Assembly: GCA_036346255.1 (NCBI GenBank)
Contig: CM070635.1
Coordinates: 44,791,715-44,855,714, forward strand
Length of the DNA: 64,000 bases
Reading direction: 5' to 3'
Source: Ampelocalamus luodianensis
Lineage: Eukaryota; Streptophyta; Magnoliopsida; Poales; Poaceae
Position 1 is the stretch's first letter. Every line of letters starts with the position of its first letter. The notes below the pieces were generated by a model that made no database searches, was not told the DNA's origin, and saw nothing but the letters and a program-made list of their open reading frames with translations. The translations under genes were made by a program, and so were the position numbers. This document shows, piece by piece, positions 10,164 to 22,311 of this stretch.

Positions 10164-12600
10164 TAGAGATTTTAATCCTCGTCAACTGGCGACCAAATGG
10201 CCGTAGAGAAACCCCACTTCTCGCTGCGCACCGCCTTCGCTTCCGCCGCCTCCTACCCCGCGCCTTCACCGATGCCACCCTCCCGCTTTGTCCCTGCACT
10301 GCCATGCTGCAGGTCTGCGTCAAGGCCCTCGGCACCTATTTCACGATGACGACGACGCCACTACCGGAGGTCGCATCTTCTGCCTCCTCTTGTCTTGGGC
10401 CTTCACCGACGTCGACACCATCCACCTCTACGCCGACCATTGCCCCACTTTGCCGCCAGAGGCCATGTCGTCGTCGTCGTCCGACCTCCTCCATTCACTA
10501 CGTCAAGGCCTATTCATCCAGCAAGCCCCTCAAGATCTTGCTCGTGTAGGAGGCTCTCATCGCTGTGCTTGATGTCGGAGATGGTGGAGGAAGAGGTGGA
10601 GCACGTTGGTCAGCAAGGTGTTGTTGTGGCAGAGGATGACGAGGAGGTGGATGGCCATTGAGGGGAGTTCCATGTGGAGCGGTCGTCGGTGAAGCCTTCT
10701 ACGAGAAGAAAGTATAGGGAAGAACAAGGAGAGGAAGAATAAGATAAGGGGGAAAAGTCCAGAGTGGCAAATGATGAATTGCACTCTATGGAGTGACAAA
10801 TCATCAAGTGTCACTCTATAGAGTGGCAAATCATCAATTACCCCTTTCCAAAACTGTTGTACCCATCTTCTCTATGTTCTATCCTATGAAAAGGGATGCC
10901 CTAAGAGGGATAAATTGTAGTGTCCAATATGTTTTTTATAATGAAAATTGCGCAAGTTAAAACAAATAAATCGGAGTGAGGTCTAGATTTATTAGGAAAG
11001 GTAAAACGAAAACCACAAAAGGGGGAATTTGTGAAACATTAGGTACATACTCTAATTCAATAAGTAAGAATTGGATAAAATACTTCCCAATTCAGATCTC
11101 ATCATATGTCATAGATTCGTGCCAATATTATCAAGTGTTCACCTGCTCCTCGATCCTAGATTCAATAGGTTGTGATGGTCTTGGCAATGATTCAATAGGA
11201 TAGCGAGTGATGGTTGGTGACCATGTAACAGGGGTGGCAACATGCAACACCTTGGGAGAATAGGAGGTGAAGGCTGACAAGGGGGGCAAATGTAGTTGCT
11301 AGCAACCATAGAGGAGCATGTAGACATAGTGTGGAATGAGTAATATGAGGGATTGGGTCCCATAGAAGAGGCCGTGATAGGGAGGGAAGACTAAACAAAA
11401 GGAGAAATTTTTTCCAGTTTACATTAACCATCGAGAACCAATTGGATGCATATCCACCGTTGGATGCCTATCCAATGAGATACATGAATATCATTGAATT
11501 ATCTTCTTCGCACGCGATCAAAGTGTCTCCTTTATTTCCCCTATTTAGACTCCTCCAAATCGAGCAACCCTAATTCCCTTGCCACTCAATTTTTCTCTCT
11601 CATACCTACCCCCTCTCTCTTTCGCATGGTTATGGCCGCCACACCCCTTGATTCATCGCCGCTAGACTATGGCCTCCACTCCCCTCCATCTAGGAATTTT
11701 TTTTTGGGGGGTGTGGTTAGCATGATCAAATCGGTGTGCTGACCCCTCCCCCTCCTCAAGTCAGATGTAATGGCGCCACCATATTTGGATCTAATCCAGC
11801 TGTGAGGAGGATGCTGTGAAGAGGTTGACAAAGGTGCAAGTGACTGGCAAGAGGATGCTGTGAGCGAGGTCATCAAGTCAGATCTACGCGTCTCCGTCGC
11901 CGTCACTGCCACCGGCCGATCTGCTACACCGAAACTGCCCAGGTTTTATTTCTTTCTCTTAATAAGTTTTATTTCTTTCCTTAATACCCTTTTTGAAATC
12001 TTGCCAAAAACTGGTTTAAACCTCCTAAAATCCAAGCTTGAAAACCTAAAAAAACCTCGTGAAACTTGATTTTGAATCTTGAAACCTACAAAAGTTGTTC
12101 TAAAACCACTTGAACTTTGCAATCTAGAGATTGAGATCTATTCAAACGGAGAACTTGAAATCTGAAATCTGGTATACATCCCATTGCAAGCTAGCACTTC
12201 CCTTAAAAATTAGTTTGCTTTATATTTCCTTTGAGAGAGTACGCTTTCAATTCCTCGAGTGAACATGGTAACGCATCAAAAATCATTCTTTATGAATAGC
12301 AAGTACACATATGCTAGTTGTCCTACATGAGGTAGAAGATCGGATCCGGGTCTGCCTGACCCAAACATCAGAATTCCCATCTGCGGCTCTGCCTCGGCGT
12401 CTGCTAGTGCCCACCTGTCAATAAACATTCCCACACTCACCAAGAACACCCACTGAATCACAGCCCCATCAACACTACTAGGTCACACTCGTCATCCTCA
12501 TGAGAGTTCACTAGCGGTGCACGAAGGAAGAGCAAAAAAACAAACCAAAACCTCCTCACAGGCTCACACACACCGGACCACCAGATAGTCCACCAGAGTT
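10164..12600. other. Intergenic region upstream of the sugar transporter
   Basis: GC-rich ORFs at 10150-10660 and short ORFs at 11139-11912 have no domain I recognise, and their frames overlap on both strands. The stretch 10195-10570 has codon-like GC bias from an ATG at 10203 and might be a decayed exon, but I cannot identify it. A short tandem repeat lies at 10762-10839. Confidence 0.4.
10762..10839. repeat. Tandem repeat, about 30 bp, 2.6 copies
   Basis: Units beginning GAGTGRCAAATSATSAA start at 10762, 10791 and 10821. Each contains the short palindrome CACTCTATRGAGTG. Confidence 0.85.
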
Positions 12601-12854
12601 CCAACCCCCCACTCACAGTAGCCACCTCCCTCCCCCTACTTCCTCGTGCCCCTGCCTGCCTGCGCCCTTCGCTCTCCAAATCCAACGCCGTGCGCTCGCA
12701 CAGCGAGAGAAAAGCTTCGGAATTTGGCAGCAGTTCCCCCTTATACACCCATCCGGCCCATCTCATCGGCTCCCCAGATTCCCCACCGCCTCCCTGTAAG
12801 GCTGTAAGGCCCCGTGCCCGATCGGAGATCCCAAATCTCGGTCGCGCAGGCGAG

Positions 12855-12958
12855 GTGAGCTATACTCTTCTGTGTGGATTCGAGGAGGCTGGTTTTCACA
12901 AGATTTGGCGTGCTGATGGGTGATGACGGTGTTCTTGTTGTTGGTGGTGAATGTGCAG
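12855..12958 (+). other. Probable 5'-UTR intron of the sugar transporter gene
   Basis: A donor GTGAGC at 12855 and acceptor ending TGCAG at 12958 flank 104 bp between a C-rich leader (about 12600-12854) and the start codon at 12976. This is consistent with a leader intron; transcript data would settle it. Confidence 0.5.
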
Positions 12959-12975
12959 TGGTAGATTCGGCGGCC

Positions 12976-15900
12976 ATGGCGGGCGCCGTGCTGGTGGCCA
13001 TCGCGGCCTCCATCGGCAACTTGCTTCAGGGGTGGGATAATGCGACCATTGCAGGTAAGTCATGTAAAAAAAGGGTTGAATCTTTCGATACAGTTGCATG
13101 CCATGTCTTTATGTTGCGGTAGGGACCGTGTGAGGTAGCAATTATTGGGATTCTTGTCGAGATCATGATGGATTTGGTGGAGTTGCTTATAGTAAAAATA
13201 GTTTCTTTCTGGTTTTTCGATCTTGGATTGACCACGCAACGAAAATTATCGAGTCTATTCTGAATAGGATTAAATGAATGTATGGATCCCGTACATGATC
13301 TCTGTATCTGAAACTTAATATCATCCATGTCAAAATGTTTCAGAATTTCGAATTGATACCGATAGTTTGACTTCATGCTGACCCTATTGACTTGGTGGGA
13401 CGATCTCTCCAGGTGCGGTCCTGTACATAAAGAAGGAATTCAACTTGCAGAGCGAGCCCCTTATCGAGGGCCTCATCGTGGCCATGTCACTCATTGGGGC
13501 GACGGTCATCACGACGTTCTCCGGGGCAGTGGCTGATGCTGTTGGTAGGCGCCCCATGCTGATCGCGTCGGCTGTCCTCTACTTTGTTAGTGGGCTGGTG
13601 ATGCTCTGGGCGCCGAGCGTGTATGTGTTGCTCTTGGCGAGGCTCATTGATGGGTTCGGCATTGGTTTGGCTGTCACGCTTGTCCCTTTGTACATCTCGG
13701 AGACTGCCCCGACGGACATCAGAGGACTGCTGAACACACTGCCACAGTTCAGTGGGTCGGGAGGGATGTTCCTTTCTTATTGCATGGTGTTTGGCATGTC
13801 CCTTATGCCGCAGCCTGATTGGAGGATCATGCTTGGGGTTCTATCAATCCCATCACTTATATACTTTGCATTGACTGTCTTCTACTTGCCTGAATCTCCT
13901 AGATGGCTTGTGAGCAAAGGAAGAATGGCCGAGGCCAAGCGAGTGTTGCAAAAACTGCGGGGAAGGGAAGATGTCTCAGGTTTGTATGTCTTCCCTATTA
14001 CTGTTTAATGTAACTGTAATAGGCAGACAATCTCTGTGATGATTTCTCATATTGGATTAATTGTACAGGAGAAATGGCCCTTCTCGTTGAAGGATTGGGT
14101 GTTGGAAAAGATACACATATTGAGGAATACATAATTGGTCCTGATGATGAGCTTGCTGATGAAGGGCTGGCTCCAGATCCAGAGAAGATCAAACTGTATG
14201 GACCTGAAGAAGGCCTATCTTGGGTTGCCCGTCCTGTTAGGGGGCAAAGTGCACTTGGAAGCGCGTTAGGTCTTATCTCTCGTCATGGGAGTATGGTTAG
14301 TCAGGGTAAGCCTCTTGTGGACCCTGTCGTCACTCTTTTCGGAAGTGTCCATGAGAAGATGCCCGAGATAATGGGGAGCATGCGGAGCACATTGTTTCCT
14401 AACTTTGGAAGCATGTTTAGTGTGGCGGAACAGCAGCAGGCTAAAGCTGAATGGGATACCGAGAGTCAAAGGGAGGGTGAAGATTATGCATCAGATCATG
14501 GTGGAGATGACATCGAGGATAGCCTCCAAAGCCCACTTATTTCTCGTCAAGCAACAAGCGTGGAAGGAAAGGAGATTGCTGCACCGCATGGCAGCATAAT
14601 GGGCGCTGTGGGAAGAAGTAGTAGTCTGATGCAGGGAGGGGAGGCAGTAAGCAGCATGGGCATTGGTGGGGGATGGCAGTTGGCTTGGAAATGGACTGAG
14701 AGAGAAGGTGCAGATGGGCAAAAAGAAGGTGGCTTCCAACGTATCTACTTGCATGAAGAGGGCGTGCCAGGCACACGGGGCTCTATATTGTCATTGCCAG
14801 GAGGTGATGTTCCTCCTGGTAGTGAGTTCATCCAGGCAGCCGCACTAGTGAGCCAACCTGCTCTTTACTCTAAGGAACTGATGGAGCAGTGTCCTGCTGG
14901 CCCTGCCATGGTACATCCATCTGAGGCAACTGCTAAAGGTCCAAGATGGGCAGACCTATTTGAACCTGGAGTGAAGCATGCACTGCTTGTTGGCATAGGA
15001 ATACAGATCCTGCAACAGGTGAACTAGGTTTTGCCTTTGTTTTGCATATAAATACCAACATATGTATTGCTAAGCGCACTTGCTACCTAATTTAGCACTT
15101 CAGAAACACCAAAAGCATTTCTTCTTGTTCTAGTATTAATTAGAGTTCTTTTTCTTCAAACTAAAAAGTTAAAATTAAAGCATCTTGCTGTTGTCTGCTA
15201 CCAGACATCTTGTTAAAGTTCTTACTTTTGGCCTTACTAAAAAAAATGCTTAGCAGTTTCCCTATAAAAAAATTGTTTAGCAGCCTATGGTATGCAGCTC
15301 TCTCATATTTTTTTGCTATATGTTTTCAAAGAAGCAAATAAACTTGATGGTGTCATGAATGCTTATTTGGATAACATAGTTTTGTTGATCAGACTGCAAA
15401 TGCTACCAATATATCTTTAGTTTTTCACACAAGTAAAGTCAATCTTGATATCTTGTAGTATTCAGTGTAAAGAAATATGCTGTGGTATTCTGTACAACAC
15501 ATAACACATAAAAACATTCTATGTAATAGGATACTAGAGGTTTGCTGGGTGTGGGCTGTGGGACCCCTGAACGTTATTTAGGTCTCACAACTTGATTATC
15601 GGGTATTTTATCGGCAGCATGGAAACAATAGGCTCACTTTTTTTTCCTTTGGTCCCTTCATTTGTAAGGGCATTCGTGAATCTATTTACTGAACATGATT
15701 CTATTTCTAGCCTTCCACGAATAAATGCTCAGCACAACATTTCACATTGCGACATAATTCTGTTTTTTCACCTGTCCCTACGGCCTACACTGACTTTTTT
15801 CTTGTATGTTTCATATTAGTATATGTTTTTAACTCAATATTTCATACCGAATGTTGTGTTGATTATCAACTTTATCTTTTTGCGCAGTTTGCTGGTATCA

Positions 15901-16621
15901 ACGGAGTTCTCTACTACACCCCTCAAATACTTGAGCAAGCAGGTGTTGGGGTACTTCTTTCAAACATTGGACTAAGCTCTTCCTCTGCATCTATCCTTAT
16001 TAGTGCCTTGACAACCCTGCTGATGCTTCCCAGCATTGGTATCGCCATGAGGCTCATGGATATGTCTGGAAGAAGGTTAGACTTCATATTTTGAATGCTA
16101 TTTGTTACTTGTGATTGAATGCATTATTGTTGATTGTAAGTAAAAGAGTAATCATTCTTCCGCCTTGTTTCTTATTCAGGTTTCTTCTCCTTGCAACAAT
16201 CCCTGTCTTGATAGTAGTACTAATTATCTTGGTTCTGGTCAACATTCTGAATGTGGGAACCATGTTGCATGCTGCACTCTCAACGATCAGCGTCATAGTC
16301 TATTTCTGCTTCTTTGTCATGGGGTTTGGGCCTATTCCAAATATTCTTTGTGCAGAGATTTTCCCCACCACTGTTCGTGGCATCTGCATAGCCATCTGCG
16401 CCCTAACTTTCTGGATTGGTGACATTATTGTGACATACACTCTTCCTCTGATGCTTAACGCCATTGGACTTGCTGGAGTTTTCGGAATATATGCTGTTGT
16501 CTGCATACTAGCTCTCGTATTTGTCTTCATGAAGGTGCCAGAGACAAAGGGCATGCCTCTGGAGGTCATCACCGAGTTCTTCTCTGTTGGAGCAAAGCAG
16601 GCTCAGGAAGCTAGGGATTAG
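12976..16621 (+). CDS. TMT1: Tonoplast monosaccharide/sugar transporter (TMT/TST family)
   Basis: Five coding exons join in frame with GT-AG introns: 12976-13054, 13413-13979, 14069-15018, 15888-16075 and 16180-16621, giving 741 residues, the usual length for the family. The major facilitator sugar-transporter fold is clear: TM1 'GAVLVAIAASIGNLLQGWDN', 'GRRPML' (residues 71-76), 'PESPRW' (186-191), and 'PETKG' (715-719) near the C-terminus. Between TM6 and TM7 lies a hydrophilic cytosolic loop of about 330 residues (roughly 186-514), encoded mostly by exon 3. This long loop distinguishes TMT/TST proteins from other sugar porters. The family moves glucose, fructose or sucrose into the vacuole by proton antiport. 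From memory the sequence is closest to rice TMT1; the symbol is by similarity. No disabling change is seen. Confidence 0.95.
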
Positions 16622-17870
16622 TTGCTCATATCTGGTGATTGGCATTGCTGGTGATAATTTTGTGGTTTCCAAACTACACCGCGGTTAGATCTGTGATGCA
16701 TTGTTAAAGAAACTTCAAAGAGAGCAGAGACAGTGGGCCTAAAGAGATGATTTGACTGTACACTGAGGCTGAATCCAGTTATAGACCGGCTTTTGGAACT
16801 AGGATATGTAGATCATCTGTTCTTTTCGCTTGGTGACTTCTTATTTGTGTTCTTTGGCATTCTTGCCCCTGTAACTAGTGGTCTATCACAGTTATGTTAA
16901 TGTTTTGGTTCTGTTCAGTCTAATTTGTCCTCTGGTTGTGAGTTTTTAATTAGCAATCACCTTAGCAGTGTGGTAGTGTTTCTGGCTGTATGGGTTTCCT
17001 TTGTGCTAAAGCCCACGCACTAAGCTCGGTAAGTAGTAGAACACTAGCTCAATAAGTAGTAGAACACTAGCTCACTGTAGGAAAAGCAAGGTGAAAAGTG
17101 AATAAGCAAAGGTAGTGCCATCCTTATTCTCTTGCTCCAACTTTCTTTACCATATTGCCAACTGAAAACCCAAAAATGGCTTTCGAGTTCCAGGTACTCA
17201 GGAAAAGATTGGTGACTGGTCACTGGTCAGTGGTCACAATCTTTAAAAGCCTGGAGAGAGCAAGCCATATTAGCCGGGCCGGCCAAGCAGAAAGCAAGCC
17301 ATATGAGATGATAACCAGTATTTAGTGTTCTTAAGAAAGATACTTAAATGCTTCACAGAGGTGTGATCTGGTCAGGTGACTTGTCTCCAGGAGGCAGGGA
17401 TCGAAAGTAGAAATCCTACTAACTTACCTGTCAAGAGTGGAACCTAAAAGCTGTTTTTCTTGGGTCTTTCATGGTGGTTTTGATGATCCAAAAGCAGGCG
17501 AAAAAGGTGATGTGTGGTGTTCCAGTGGTCCCTTCCGAGATTAGGTTGCTAAAGCCATGTCCCTAGCTGGCGCGCAGCTTAGGTTTTAGGAATAGGGGAA
17601 AAAAATTATATGCCATTGTAAGGTTTCAGGCTCCCTGAAATGCCGCAAAGTCATCGCTTGTTTATTTGCCATTACTTTGTAAAAATGTTTCCGTCCATGC
17701 CATTGTCATCTTCCTCATCTCACCTTCTCTTTCTTCCTAGTGTCGTAGCGACGACCTAGTCGTGCCACACTTCTTCACCACTACCTTCACCACGACCTCC
17801 TCTCTCCTCTTCCACCTCCCTTCTTCCTTCACAGCGCCGCTGCCCCGCCATTGTCGGCGAGGTGAGCTCC
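16622..17870. other. 3' flank of the transporter gene and intergenic DNA
   Basis: The first several hundred bases are probably 3' UTR (T-rich, no ORF). A 27-bp direct repeat, CTCRRTAAGTAGTAGAACAC, occurs twice at about 17034-17086. CT-rich sequence precedes the LTR-like start at 17871. No gene is supported. Confidence 0.5.
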
Positions 17871-18960
17871 TGTAACATCCAAAAAATTATGAACAGTTGA
17901 AATCGTTTAAAAATGTGAAAATTTTAAAACATTTTGTTCTGATCCATCGAAGTTCGAATTTCTAGGCTGTTATTCGAAACTTTGACATAATTCGAACCGG
18001 AGTTTGAAAAAGAAAAGAAAATACCCCCCCCCCCCCGAAAGGGCGGCCCGGGTCAAAAACTACCCGACCCAGCCTGACACCTCTCTTTTTTTTTTCCTTT
18101 TCTCTTTTCCCTCCTAGCCCGCTGTAGCATCTCAATTTTCTGAGTTTCAAATCCCTTTTTAGTAGTTTAGTGCCTTGGAAAAATTCACCAATTTTATTTG
18201 AATTTAATAAGCTTAAATGGGACTTTTAAAGTCAAAATAATTCAATGTGATTAATCTGAATATCAATTAAATCCAAAACTATTTTATTTGAGTTCTTTGT
18301 GTTTGGAAATATTTTTTAGATTTTTCTGGAATTTTCTGAATGCATTTGCTATTTTCTAAATTTGTCGTTTGGATTTCTGGTATTTATAAATTAGAAAACC
18401 TATTTAAATCTTAGAAAAATCCTTCGGGCCAAATTTATTTTGCTCGGTCCAAATTTCCCGCTTTTGGCCCATTTCCGCGCATGGCCCGCTTTCCCTCTCT
18501 CTCCCGCTTGCCCACACCTTGGCCCCACCTATTAGCCTCCCACGTGTCGTACGTGACGTGATTCCGCCTCATCGCCATCCCGCCCGCCCGCGCCTCCCCC
18601 AACCACCTCCCGCCCGCGCCTCCCTCAATCACCCTCCCGCCCGACAGCGCCTCCCCCGGCCACCCGACCGTGCCTGCGCCTCTGCGCCCCTGCGCTCTGC
18701 GCCCGTCCGGGCATGCCTCTTTCTCCGACCGGAACCGCAGGCCACCTCCCTCCTCTGGTCAGCCACGCACCGCCTCCCTCCTCCGACCGGGCCAGCCCTC
18801 GAGTGCCTGCCCACGCCTCCAGCCACCTCCACCAAGCCACCCGCCCTAGAGTGCCCGCCCGCACCTCCCTCCTCCAACCCAAGGTACAACATCCCTCCAA
18901 CCTCTTCTCTAAATCCATGGTTGTCTTTGTTTATATCTGATTTTTGTCCCTCATGGGAAT
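17871..18960 (+). repeat. LTR-like fragments of gypsy type
   Basis: Two sequences resemble 5' ends of grass gypsy LTRs: TGTAACATCCAAAAAATT at 17871 and TGTAGCATCTCAATTTTC at 18123. They are followed by a C-run, AT-rich U3-like DNA and a CT-rich, proline-codon-rich stretch (18480-18900), as in the LTR starting at 23921. No right boundary or TSD could be fixed. The proline/arginine-rich ORFs here are composition artefacts. Confidence 0.4.
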
Positions 18961-19391
18961 GTGATTGGTACTAGTATTTGGTCTAGATCTCCAGGTTTTT
19001 TACTTGATTTGTAAATTTGGAAATTAATAATCATTTTGCTAGAAGAATGGATGAACATATGGGAATTAATCATTTTTTTTGTTATGTATGCATATATTGA
19101 CCGAGTTGTGGAAATACATACATACTAATTCATCCTTATGCCTTCGTTAATTCACTGTTGAGCAGCTAGCTGTTTTTTTATTGTGTATATATATAATGAA
19201 AAGATGGTGATGATTGCTTCAGAAATAAATAAAGGTGATGGACCAGTGAATTGAAGCTAGCAGCCATGCTCCATTAGATCAGTGAATCGTAAGGAATAAA
19301 ACTACTTGTCGATTTCTGTCACTAAGGTATTTGTAAGATTTTATATTTCCAGGTGATGTTCTCAGAATTGAAAACTCTTTTGTGGAGTAAA

Positions 19392-19524
19392 GCAAACGCA
19401 AATGGTAAAAGAAGACAGTGAAAACTCTTTTGTGCGTAACTGCATAGTAGAGTTGAATTGTGCTAATTTGTTTGTGCGTAACTGCGTTGTGCAAACGCAA
19501 ATGGTAAAAGAAGACAGTGAAAAC
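19392..19524. repeat. Direct repeat pair, 34-bp units
   Basis: The same 34 bp (starting GCAAACGCAAATGGTAAAAG) occurs at 19392-19425 and 19491-19524. TTTGTGCGTAACTGC also occurs twice between them, so this is a local duplication with internal repeats. Confidence 0.8.
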
Positions 19525-19929
19525 GCTAATGGGCCGACTAAAATCCAAAAAAGTGCCGCCTCTAGCTGTATTTTGTTTGGCCGCAGGACATCATGAAGCC
19601 GGAGTAATCTCACGTTAGTTTGTCTTCAATAGTTAGAGATAAACTTGTTAGTTAGAGATAAATTTATCTCTAATATATGCTATATTATTTTTTAGAGATA
19701 ATATCTTCAATATATAGTTTCTAGTACACCCTCTAATATTTATATTTTATATTTTTCTTTGAAACGAACCTACATGTCAACTAGAGTAGATTAATGAATC
19801 ATGTTTTGTTTCGCGTACACGACAGTCTCTTCAAGAAGAGACGACCTGTGCTTTCTCTCTCTTCCCTCTCTCTCCTTCATATAGTATTTTCTTGACGTGA
19901 TATAGCTAAAAAGTGATAATAAATACATT

Positions 19930-20112
19930 ATTGAAGATGCCCCTCGGTGAGGGTAACCTCGCGTAGAGAGGTCTGACAGTGGTGGACAGTAAATAGGCCA
20001 AGGAATATTTAGTTAGGCCTAATGTGGTCCGTTAATAGCCTGTAGTTCGAACTCAATTGGGCCTTGTAGTACTACTATATTGGGTCGTAAATGAGCTGAT
20101 TGATCTGACGCC
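19930..20112. repeat. Left arm of a region with GGCC/GTAAAT motifs, split by a LINE
   Basis: Short degenerate motifs such as GGGTCGTAAATGAGC, GGCCTTGTAG and GTCCGTTAATAG recur here. They resume on the far side of the LINE (21463-21690: GGGCCGTAAATGG, AGGCCGTCAATGGGCC). This looks like the subterminal repeat region of a DNA transposon, but no terminal inverted repeat was found. Confidence 0.35.
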
Positions 20113-21462
20113 AGTGTGCTATAAATTTTTTTTGTTTTGATAATAGGCTTGCGCCCTATTTCCATTAAAAGGAAACATAATTACAGAGAGTTAACAAACT
20201 AATTAAATTAAACAGGATTACATGTTTGGACTGCACTCACAACTACAGATGCATTAAAACCAAAAGGGAGCTCGCGGCCCCAAACCAAAAGGGAGTATTA
20301 ACATCCCCCATCACCCAATCTACTTGTCCATGGCGCCCATCTGCCTCTAGCTCCAAAAACTTCAGAAGCAACCTTCCCAATTGCTCTAGCGCCCTTGCGG
20401 AGTAGTTCATGTTCTTCATCCTTCTGTAAATGGGACCATAATTCAATCCAGTGACAAGAGGTATGAATAACTGAGATAGGTTCTACAAGCCATTTTTTTA
20501 TTAAAACACGCTAAGTTACACACTTTCCAAATGCTCCACAAAATAGCTGCTACACCAACCACTATCAGTTTCCTAGTCTTCCTAGCAAACTCAACTACCC
20601 AACTAGAGAATAGTTGGGTAATATCTGCTGGAGGGCTAGGCAGGCCAAAAGTGCAGCTCATGATATTCCAAATGTATCTCGCTAAAGGACACTGCAAAAA
20701 CAAATGAGTGATACTTTCTTCGGCCCCACAAAACATACATCCTTTGTCCCCCTCCCAACCCCTGCGCCCAAGATTATCTTTAGTCAAGATGCTTTGCTTC
20801 AGCACTAACCAAAGAAAGACCTTAATCTTTAGGGGTAGTTTAATGGACCAAATGAAGTTTTGTGGGAATTGGATACTTTGCATCCTTAGCACCTTGTAGA
20901 AAGATTTAACTGAAAAGGTCCCCGAAGGCGACCAACGCCATACCAACCTATCCCGTTCCCCCTTCAAGAGCACCCTCTTGCACTCTGTTATGATCCTATT
21001 CCATAGAGCAAGACCTTCCCCCCACAACGACCTTCTAAATCTGATATTTCTAAAATTCTGTTGGAACACCTTTGCTACAATGATATTTTTGGAAGTGGTA
21101 ATGCTATATAGCCTTGCATACTTTACTGAGAAGGTATGTCCCCAAGCCACAGATCCTCCCAGAATCTGGTTCTAGCGCCATCTCCCAGTTTTCTCTTGCA
21201 GCAAGACATGAATAAGTCTCTTATCCCTAACACACATTTCCAAAACCATGAATCCCCCACCTTAGGCACCACTTGTACCAAGGTTTTCTTACTAAGATAC
21301 TTCCTCCTGAGCATCTCTTGCCATTGACCATCCTCATTCTCCAGCCTCCAGAGTCATTTCCCTAGCAAAGCTAAATTCATAGTTTCCAGGTCTAGGATTC
21401 CCAATCCACCCTAATCTTTAGGCATACATACCGTTGGCCAACCAACCAAGTGTGCTATAAAT
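20113..21462 (-). mobile_element. 5'-truncated LINE with 14-bp target-site duplication
   Basis: A perfect 14-bp direct repeat, AGTGTGCTATAAAT, lies at 20113-20126 and 21449-21462. Between them (20127-21448) a minus-strand non-LTR retrotransposon ends in a poly-T on the plus strand, which is the poly-A tail of the element. Coding remnants belong to the C-terminal part of LINE ORF2. Target-primed insertion explains the 5' truncation, tail and TSD. Confidence 0.92.
20243..21420 (-). pseudogene. LINE reverse transcriptase C-terminus with zf-RVT domain
   Basis: The main block (21150-20443, 235 codons) has the LINE signature 'RLVWRWSPSGTFSVKSFYKV', then 'KIKVFLWLVLKQSILTKDNL' and the zinc-binding region 'CMFCGAEESITHLFLQCPLA'. 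The upstream part ('VGDSWFWKCVLGIRDLF', 21314-21123) lies in another frame, and the downstream tail (20446-20243) in a third. So there are at least two frame changes. The RT palm and endonuclease were lost by 5' truncation. Confidence 0.9.
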
Positions 21463-21777
21463 GGGCTTAACAGTACAATATTTGTGGGCCGTAACTGCAT
21501 GTCTTTATTTAGGATGTCGTAACTGCAAGTCTTTATTTAGGATAACGCTAGTACGACAAAAGTGGGCCGTAAATGGCATGATAGTATAACAACAGTTGGC
21601 CTTCCGTACGACATTAGTAGGCCGTCAATGGGCCTTAAAGCACGACATTACCGGACCGTAAATAGGCGTAATCGAGCTTACGTCGCTCCAACCTATTTCC
21701 GAAATGAGACGACCTGTCTATGGCGAGAGAGAAGCAAATAAGTATATGTACACGGTGAGTATACTTCCCTTTTTAAA
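21463..21777. repeat. Right arm of the GGCC/GTAAAT motif region
   Basis: It includes TGCAWGTCTTTATTTAGGAT twice (about 21499-21545) and several GGGCCGTAA-type motifs. GAGACGACCTGT near 21708 also occurs near 19838. It continues the DNA interrupted by the LINE and ends at the TSD of the chromovirus. Confidence 0.4.
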
Positions 21778-21782
21778 CCTAT

Positions 21783-22311
21783 TGTAGCGCCCCCTTTTCT
21801 TCTTCTCTCCCGGGGTCAACCCTCGCCGGACCCCCCTCTCCCTCCCCCCCCCCCCCGTGCGTGCTCTGCCCTGCACGCCGCCCTCTGGTCCTCTGCGCGC
21901 CGCCACCTACTCCCTCGCCCGGTCACTTTTCGGCTCGTCCTTGCTAGCGCCGCGTTCGCCGCGCCAGAGCAGCGCCGCGCTCGTCTTGTCGCGTCGCAAG
22001 GATGCCGCTGCAGTCGTCTTCCCCCGCCCTGTCATCTCCTAGCACGGAGCTACACCACCATAGCTCCATCATAACCAGGCGCCGCACACCCGCCTGAGCC
22101 CCCTCCTACACGCGCCACCGTAGCTCCATCATCACCCGGCGCCGCACGCTCGCCGGACCCCCCCTCTCTCCCCAAGCCTCCCCGCTCCTCCCTCGCCCTT
22201 TAAAATCCCGTGCCCTCCCCTCCATCCCCCTCTTCCCCCAAGCAAGAAACCCGAGAGCAAGAAGATCAAGAAGCAAGGAAGAAGAAGAGAGGCTGAAGCC
22301 GAGTGACCTAC
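21783..22311 (+). repeat. Truncated 5' LTR of the chromovirus
   Basis: It aligns base for base, with small indels, to the first 545 bp of the 3' LTR (23921-24465). Both end at CCGAGTGACCTAC, after which the copies diverge. The 3' copy has a roughly 26-bp insertion (about 24095-24120) not present here. The homology end at 22311 marks the deletion junction. Confidence 0.92.

Noticed and set aside
10762..10839. Possible CRISPR-like repeat
   Set aside because: Units are contiguous without spacers, in a plant nuclear sequence; a simple tandem repeat explains them.
14266..14776. Minus-strand ORFs inside the transporter
   Set aside because: Shadows of exon 3 of the sugar transporter, whose plus-strand reading is well supported.
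18480..18974. Pro/Arg-rich ORFs on both strands
   Set aside because: They arise from CT-rich low-complexity sequence inside LTR-like DNA, overlap in several frames and have no domain.
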